A stretch of 57,318 bases of DNA from Tardiphaga sp. (GTDB taxonomy: Bacteria > Pseudomonadota > Alphaproteobacteria > Rhizobiales > Xanthobacteraceae): contig JASBVG010000036.1 in NCBI GenBank assembly GCA_030147505.1, forward strand, positions 1 through 57,318, in the 5' to 3' direction. A program made the translations under genes and the position numbers. The notes beneath the pieces are model-generated. The model did not search any database. It saw nothing but the letters and a program-made list of their open reading frames with translations, and was not told where the DNA came from. This document shows positions 53,520 through 57,318 of the stretch, piece after piece; position 1 is the first letter of the stretch, and each line of letters starts with the position of its first letter.

Positions 53520-53984
53520 ATGCGCACCCTCGTTTCATTCCTGAAGAAAGCCGCTTTCGCCGCCGTCGCCGGCATGGCGCTGTTCAGCGCCGCGCCGAGC
53601 GCACAGGCTGCCAACCTGCTCGAGCTGAATTTCGGCCTGTTCGGCCCGAATTACGAAGGCCGGGTCGGCTCCTGCGAATCCGCGCTCTGGAAGATCACCT
53701 ACCAGTTCAAGGACAAGGAAGCAGATTTCTGGAACTCGTCGCTGCAGTTCACGGGCTTCAGCCATGTGCGCGAGACGGCCTTCCGTCCCTGGACCTCGGA
53801 CAACATTCCGCGTCGCTTCTGCAGCGCCGATGCGATGTTCACCGATGGTAAGCAGCGCCAGGTGCATTATTCGATTATCGAGGATGGCGGCTTCGCCGGT
53901 TATGGCGACGGCGTCGAATGGTGCGTCACCGGCCTCGACCGCGACTGGGCCTACAATCCGAAGTGCCGCGCCGCGAAGTTCTGA
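53520..53984 (+). CDS. Secreted protein of unknown function
   Basis: 154 residues from the ATG at 53520, with GGCGGA upstream. A clear signal peptide (MRTLVSFLKKAAFAAVAGMA..AQA) is followed by a Trp/Phe/Tyr-rich domain: LLELNFGLFGPNYEGRVGSC, ALWKITYQFKDKEADFWNSS, FTGFSHVRETAFRPWTSDNI, PRRFCSADAMFTDGKQRQVH and DGVEWCVTGLDRDWAYNPKC, with four Cys likely paired. It resembles small periplasmic proteins common in bradyrhizobia; I do not recognise a name. Confidence 0.82.
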   Translation: MRTLVSFLKKAAFAAVAGMALFSAAPSAQAANLLELNFGLFGPNYEGRVGSCESALWKITYQFKDKEADFWNSSLQFTGFSHVRETAFRPWTSDNIPRRFCSADAMFTDGKQRQVHYSIIEDGGFAGYGDGVEWCVTGLDRDWAYNPKCRAAKF

Positions 53985-54005
53985 GGCTTCGTCTCAGTAG
54001 CCTCG

Positions 54006-54093
54006 CACCCCGGATGGAGCGTAGCGAAATCCGGGGACCGGCCATTTGATGACACTCTGAAACTCGGATGACGCCGCGCTCTATCCGGGCTAC
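54006..54093. repeat. Inverted repeat of family 2
   Basis: ACCCCGGATGGAGCGTAGCG at the left pairs with GCGCTCTATCCGGGCTAC at the right, with the inner AAATCCGGGGACC. A diverged sister of the element at 4827. It lies between the secreted-protein stop and the RNase T2 gene. Confidence 0.85.
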
Positions 54094-54167
54094 ATACTTC
54101 AATGTCGTTCTTGAATTGTTCTTGATGCCCGGCTAGGCTTCCGCCAGTCAGGGGGGCGGGGTGTGTC

Positions 54168-54851
54168 ATGCGGGCAATTCTGAAGGTTCTTCCGTTCGGG
54201 CTGCTTTTGGCATCTGCGCTGATGGCCGGCCAGGCCGCGGCACAGGATCGTCGGCAGAACGCGCCGGGCGAGTTCGATTTTTACGTGCTGTCGCTTTCAT
54301 GGTCGCCATCCTTCTGCGAGGCGGCACAGGAGCGCGGGAATTCTTCGCGCAATCAGCAGATGCAATGCGGCGGACGTCCGTACGCTTTCGTGGTGCATGG
54401 TCTGTGGCCGCAATATGATCGCGGCTTCCCGAATTATTGCGAGCGCCCTGCGCCGCGATTGCCGCGCAATATCATGACTTCGATGCTGGATCTGATGCCG
54501 GCGCCGGGCCTGATCTTCAACGAATGGGACAAGCACGGCACTTGTTCGGGTCTCGGTCCGCGCGCCTATTTCGAAACCACGCGCAAGGCGCGCGCCGGTG
54601 TGAAAATTCCGGATGAGTTCATCGATCTCCAGCAATACACGACCGTATCGCCGGCAGCCGTGGAAGACGCCTTTATCCGGGTCAATCCGGGCCTCAGCAA
54701 CTCCGCCATCGCGGTAACCTGCGATCACAATCGCCTCAGCGAAGTACGGGTCTGCCTGAGCAAGGATCTGCAATTCCGTGCCTGTGAAGAAATCGACCGC
54801 CGCGCCTGCCGCCGCGACAAGGTGGTGATGCCGCCGGTGCGGGGCGGGTAG
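54168..54851 (+). CDS. RNase T2 family ribonuclease, secreted
   Basis: 227 residues with signal peptide MRAILKVLPFGLLLASALMA..AAA. Cleaves RNA via 2',3'-cyclic phosphate intermediates, normally in the periplasm. Seen directly: FDFYVLSLSWSPSFC, conserved active-site segment 1 FVVHGLWPQYDRGFP (His) near residue 74, and segment 2 FNEWDKHGTCSGLG (Glu, Lys, His) near 117. Six or more Cys match the family's disulphides. A GGGGCGGGG stretch upstream of the ATG probably serves as ribosome-binding site. Confidence 0.94.
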   Translation: MRAILKVLPFGLLLASALMAGQAAAQDRRQNAPGEFDFYVLSLSWSPSFCEAAQERGNSSRNQQMQCGGRPYAFVVHGLWPQYDRGFPNYCERPAPRLPRNIMTSMLDLMPAPGLIFNEWDKHGTCSGLGPRAYFETTRKARAGVKIPDEFIDLQQYTTVSPAAVEDAFIRVNPGLSNSAIAVTCDHNRLSEVRVCLSKDLQFRACEEIDRRACRRDKVVMPPVRGG

Positions 54852-54874
54852 TTTATTTTACGCCACGTACTCAA

Positions 54875-54979
54875 TTGTCATCGCCCGGCTTGACCGGGCG
54901 ATCCAGTAGACACCGTCGCCTCTGCTTGAGCCGCGATGCCAGTGTCTACTGGATCCCCCGCTTTCGCGGGGGATGACAT
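54875..54979. repeat. Two-armed palindromic repeat (family 1)
   Basis: ATTGTCATCGCCCGGCTTGAC with the inner hairpin CGCCCGG..CCGGGCG, ATCCAGTAGACAC pairing with GTGTCTACTGGAT, and CCCCCGCTTTCGCGGGGG before ATGACA. Located between the RNase T2 and rlmJ genes. Confidence 0.88.
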
Positions 54980-55034
54980 TCGAAGCTGACCGGCGGCTTT
55001 GCGCCTTACGCCCGTTTGGCGTACTCCATCTCCC

Positions 55035-55895
55035 ATGAACTATCGCCATGCCTTCCATGCCGGCAATTTTGCCGATGTCATCAAGCACCTCGTGCTGGTC
55101 CGCATCCTGACGCATCTGCACGAGAAGCCGACGCCGTTTCGCATCATCGACACGCATGCCGGCGCCGGCCGCTACGATCTCACGGGCGACGAGGCAACAC
55201 GCTCGGCCGAATGGAGCACGGGCATTGCGCGCATGATGCAGGCGCGCTTCACCGAAGCGATCGAGCCCTTGGTCAGGCCCTATCTGGACATCGTGCGCTC
55301 GTTCAATCCCGGCCGCGATCTCGTTGCCTATCCGGGCTCGCCGCTGATCGCGCGCGCATTGATGCGGCCGCAGGATCGCATGGTGTGCTGCGAACTGGAG
55401 CCGACCGCGCGCAAGCAACTGATCTCGGCGCTGCGCAATGACGAGCAGGCACGGGTGGTCGATATCGACGGCTGGGTCGGCCTGCCCGCCTATGTGCCGC
55501 CGAAGGAGCGCCGCGGCCTGGTGCTGATCGATCCGCCCTTCGAGGCGAAGGATGAATTTACCCGGCTGGCGGCGGCATTTGCGCAGGCTTATGCGAAATG
55601 GCCGACCGGCATCTACATGCTGTGGTACCCGGTGAAGAGCCGCCGCGCGACCGATGACCTTGCGCGCAGCGTCGTCGGCGTGGCCGCGTCGTCGGCGACG
55701 CCGGGCAAATGCCTGCGTCTCGAATTCAGCATTGCACCGCCAAGTGCGGACGGTCCGCTGACGTCCACCGGGCTGCTGATCGTCAATCCGCCGTGGAAAT
55801 TGCAGGACGAGCTGCGCCAGATCTTGCCGCAACTGGAAACGCCGCTTGGCGTCGGCGGTGTGGCACGCTTCCGGCTGGAAAACGCCAAAGCATAA
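55035..55895 (+). CDS. rlmJ: 23S rRNA (adenine-2030-N6)-methyltransferase RlmJ
   Basis: 286 residues from the ATG at 55035 (the frame is open further upstream). Methylates A2030 of 23S rRNA. Seen directly: MNYRHAFHAGNFADVIKHLV, the typical family opening, IIDTHAGAGRYDLTGDEA (SAM site) near residue 38, AYPGSPLIARALMRPQDRM, the catalytic motif IV LVLIDPPFEAKDEFTRL near 165, and YMLWYPVKSRRA. Preceded by a family-1 palindrome and lacking an obvious strong ribosome-binding site. Confidence 0.94.
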   Translation: MNYRHAFHAGNFADVIKHLVLVRILTHLHEKPTPFRIIDTHAGAGRYDLTGDEATRSAEWSTGIARMMQARFTEAIEPLVRPYLDIVRSFNPGRDLVAYPGSPLIARALMRPQDRMVCCELEPTARKQLISALRNDEQARVVDIDGWVGLPAYVPPKERRGLVLIDPPFEAKDEFTRLAAAFAQAYAKWPTGIYMLWYPVKSRRATDDLARSVVGVAASSATPGKCLRLEFSIAPPSADGPLTSTGLLIVNPPWKLQDELRQILPQLETPLGVGGVARFRLENAKA

Positions 55896-56170
55896 CTGCA
55901 GACTCAACTACCGAGTCGGCAACTATCCGAACGTGTTCCCAAAAACGGTAGTCACCTCAATGGAACCGTACTAAGCTGGGCACCGTGACTGGCTTTACGT
56001 TCCGCTTCCGCGAATGGTTGCGGCGGAGTGACGAGGCCCGAACGACGACAAGAAGACTACACGATAAGAAGACTATACGAAGAAACGGCCAAGCCTTCTG
56101 AGGAGTGAATGTCCGGTCGGTCGCGGTGCAAGTGCGCCGTGGCGGAGCATTGCGGGGAGGGAGTTTCCCG
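55896..56170 (+). promoter_or_regulatory. Leader/promoter region of the cold-shock gene
   Basis: This 275-base stretch has no gene I trust. It contains AGAAGACTACACGA (56051-56064) and AGAAGACTATACGA (56067-56080), a near-exact direct repeat, then CCAAGCCTTCTGAGGAG. Just before the start codon, GGGGAGGGAGTTTCCC folds weakly over the ribosome-binding site (GGGA with TCCC). It is probably a long 5' untranslated leader, as in known cspA messages. Confidence 0.4.
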
Positions 56171-56386
56171 ATGGGCATGAGTGGTACGGTCAAGTTCTTC
56201 AACGGTGAGCGCGGCTACGGCTTCATCAAGCCGGACGATGGCGGGCGGGACGTGTTCGTTCACATCACGGCGGTCGAGCGCGCGGGATTGAAAGATCTGA
56301 CCGAAGGACAGCGGATCACGTTCGAGGTCGAGCCCGACAAGAAGGGCAAGGGCCCCAAGGCGGTCAATCTGGTGATTACAGGATAG
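56171..56386 (+). CDS. Cold-shock-domain protein (CspA family)
   Basis: 71 residues, a single cold-shock domain that binds single-stranded RNA/DNA and melts structure. Start at 56171 (GGGAGGGAG upstream; a second ATG two codons later is possible). RNP1 KFFNGERGYGFIKPDDGG and RNP2 DVFVHITAVERAGL are both visible, then LTEGQRITFEVEPDKKGKGP and KAVNLVI. Which Csp paralogue it is cannot be read. Confidence 0.96.
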   Translation: MGMSGTVKFFNGERGYGFIKPDDGGRDVFVHITAVERAGLKDLTEGQRITFEVEPDKKGKGPKAVNLVITG

Positions 56387-56403
56387 CGGCGCGCGGTGCG
56401 GCA

Positions 56404-56430
56404 GGATGGGTATCGCTGCGCATCACCCAT
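56404..56430. repeat. Hairpin of the ATGGGTATCGCT type (shorter copy)
   Basis: GGATGGGTATCGCTGCGCAT followed by CACCCAT: GATGGGT pairs imperfectly with ACCCAT(T). It shares ATGGGTATCGCT with the hairpin at 53014. It lies 18 bases after the cold-shock stop and may end that transcript. Confidence 0.5.
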
Positions 56431-56451
56431 TCGACGTCTGCCTGGGTCTGC

Positions 56452-56483
56452 GCAAAGAAAATCCCGGCCGCAGGGCGGCCGGG
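56452..56483 (-). terminator. Intrinsic terminator of the outer-membrane protein gene
   Basis: On the minus strand CCCGGCCGC and GCGGCCGGG form a perfect 9-base stem with a 3-base loop, followed by ATTTTCTTTGC. It is about 53 bases after the stop of the gene at 56536. Confidence 0.88.
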
Positions 56484-56535
56484 AGTGGGTGGTCTCGGTT
56501 TCTTCTGACTTGGAGCTGGCTCTGACCCGATCGGA

Positions 56536-57156
56536 TCAGAAATGGTAGTTCACGCCGATGCGGACGGTGCCGAAGGACAGCGCGCTGTCGGTACCCGTGA
56601 GCGTGTAGGTGTTCCGGGACAGATCGACATAGAGATACTCGATCTTGGCGGTCCAGTTCTGGTAGATGCCGACTTCGGCGCCGACGCCGGCGGTCCAGCC
56701 GAGCGAGGTCTGAGACTGCTGCAAACCGTTGGCTTCCGCCTGCAGGCTGCCGAAGGCGAGACCGGCGGTGCCGTAGAGCAGCACGTTGTTGAAGGCATAA
56801 CCGAGGCGGCCGCGCGCGGTGCCGAACCACGGATTCGAGAACTTGTAATTCGCGAAGCGGTCGTCGGCGCCGGTGGCCGAAATGTCGCCTTCGACGCCGA
56901 ACACGATCGGGCCGCTCTGCCAGTTGTAACCCACGGTGGCGCCGCCCAGGATGCCCGAGGGCTTGACCGGTGTGTTGGAGACGCTGCCCCATTCGTAGCC
57001 GAGGGTGGCACCCAGATACGGGCCGGCCCAGCTATAGGCGTTCAGCGGCTGGTTCACGGTATACGGCGCGCGCGACCGATAGGGCAGATCCGCCGCCTGG
57101 GCCGCCGTCGCGCCAGCCACCATGACAGCGACCGCCGCGAACGCAAACTTGCTCAT
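56536..57156 (-). CDS. Outer-membrane beta-barrel protein (Omp25/31-like)
   Basis: 206 residues from the ATG at 57156, with GGAGA upstream. Signal peptide MSKFAFAAVAVMVAGATAAQ..AA. The mature protein opens ADLPYRSRAPYTVNQPLNAY followed by SWAGPYLGATLGYEWGS, the standard start of the rhizobial Omp25/31-type family. Alternating beta strands follow (FGVEGDISATGADDRF, GRLGYAFNNVLLYGTAGLAF, WTAGVGAEVGIYQNWTAKIE) and it ends VRIGVNYHF, with the C-terminal Phe used for barrel insertion. A terminator follows, and a CtrA-like site lies upstream. Confidence 0.94.
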   Translation of the reverse strand: MSKFAFAAVAVMVAGATAAQAADLPYRSRAPYTVNQPLNAYSWAGPYLGATLGYEWGSVSNTPVKPSGILGGATVGYNWQSGPIVFGVEGDISATGADDRFANYKFSNPWFGTARGRLGYAFNNVLLYGTAGLAFGSLQAEANGLQQSQTSLGWTAGVGAEVGIYQNWTAKIEYLYVDLSRNTYTLTGTDSALSFGTVRIGVNYHF

Positions 57157-57264
57157 CTCAACTCTCCACCACGCGTGACTGCCGCTTCCCTGCGATGCGC
57201 TGCACAAAGGCTTAGGGTTACGGAATTCCATCATTAATCGTGAGGATTTATCGAGAGTTTTAGA

Positions 57265-57280
57265 TTAAGCGGCTCTTAAC
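57265..57280. promoter_or_regulatory. Candidate CtrA binding site upstream of the outer-membrane protein gene
   Basis: TTAA, GCGGCTC, TTAAC: exact match to the CtrA consensus TTAA-N7-TTAAC, about 109 bases upstream of the start at 57156. A GAGTC (CcrM-type GANTC) lies at 57312. This is a motif match only; the downstream orientation is towards the Omp gene. Confidence 0.45.
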
Positions 57281-57318
57281 GCGCGGGATCGGCGCGGTAT
57301 TGGCGTTAAAAGAGTCTT

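Overview
The window is a chromosomal stretch of a high-GC alphaproteobacterium. I read it as a member of the Bradyrhizobium / Rhodopseudomonas / Afipia / Tardiphaga group (Nitrobacteraceae, Hyphomicrobiales). The reasons are the gene order, lineage-typical small proteins (DUF2093, DUF4170, DUF6894, a TIGR01459 HAD protein), an alphaproteobacterial-type HisRS, HisG paired with HisZ, an endonuclease-type MutL with no MutH in view, and several families of intergenic palindromes typical of these genomes. The genus is an inference. I saw no tRNA, rRNA, CRISPR array, insertion sequence or prophage. It is mostly a core-genome region, densely coding, with many 1 to 14 base overlaps that mark operons.

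Layout. 1-1000: groES-groEL on the minus strand (groEL cut by the left edge), with a CIRCE operator and promoter. 1200-4700: a lipoprotein, CheZ, a YkuD L,D-transpeptidase and a DUF2076 protein. 4900-6830: a two-gene operon of a GT2 polyprenyl-phosphate-type glycosyltransferase and a YdjC/HpnK-type deacetylase. 7020-9965: rsmE and the overlapping hisZ-hisG pair. 10166-11799: a small secreted protein and ubiA. 11830-15127: an accessory catabolic island with a LysR regulator, a split two-subunit TPP enzyme resembling sulfopyruvate/phosphonopyruvate decarboxylase, and an orphan Bug/TctC binding protein. 16088-21803: a lipopolysaccharide block (TldD/PmbA-like protein, CysQ-like phosphatase, DUF4170, DUF374 acyltransferase, waaA, lpxK, DUF2093). 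21969-23294: an orphan TadG-like VWA protein of lower GC. 23563-29564: xseA, purD, DUF6894, tadA and a pseudouridine synthase with a very long RG/RD-rich arm. 29568-34164: rsmD, two VOC proteins, mutL, arfB and a ROK kinase. 34223-44049: a long minus-strand group (ribF, acetyltransferase, ileS, lspA, a secreted protein, two M16 peptidase-like proteins, panE). 44284-48463 and on to 49056: cheY, a HAD protein, a degenerate EAL protein, and the YihY/holin-like pair. 49265-57156: hisS with a compositionally foreign middle, a tautomerase, a thioesterase, several small secreted proteins, RNase T2, rlmJ, a cold-shock protein and an outer-membrane beta-barrel protein.

Working together: the LPS block makes and finishes lipid A/Kdo; lspA, the M16 pair, the L,D-transpeptidase, the Omp and RNase T2 act in the envelope; HisG/HisZ start histidine synthesis and HisS uses the product; CheY and CheZ act on flagellar signalling from two distant loci; RsmE, RsmD, RlmJ, the pseudouridine synthase, TadA and ArfB are scattered translation-maintenance genes.

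The most unusual observations are the 360-base low-GC segment inside hisS, the 385-residue arginine/glycine/aspartate-rich arm of the pseudouridine synthase, the LysR / split-TPP-enzyme / orphan binding-protein island, the GT2-deacetylase pair, and the two-armed palindromes placed mostly at gene 3' ends, one of them between groES and groEL.
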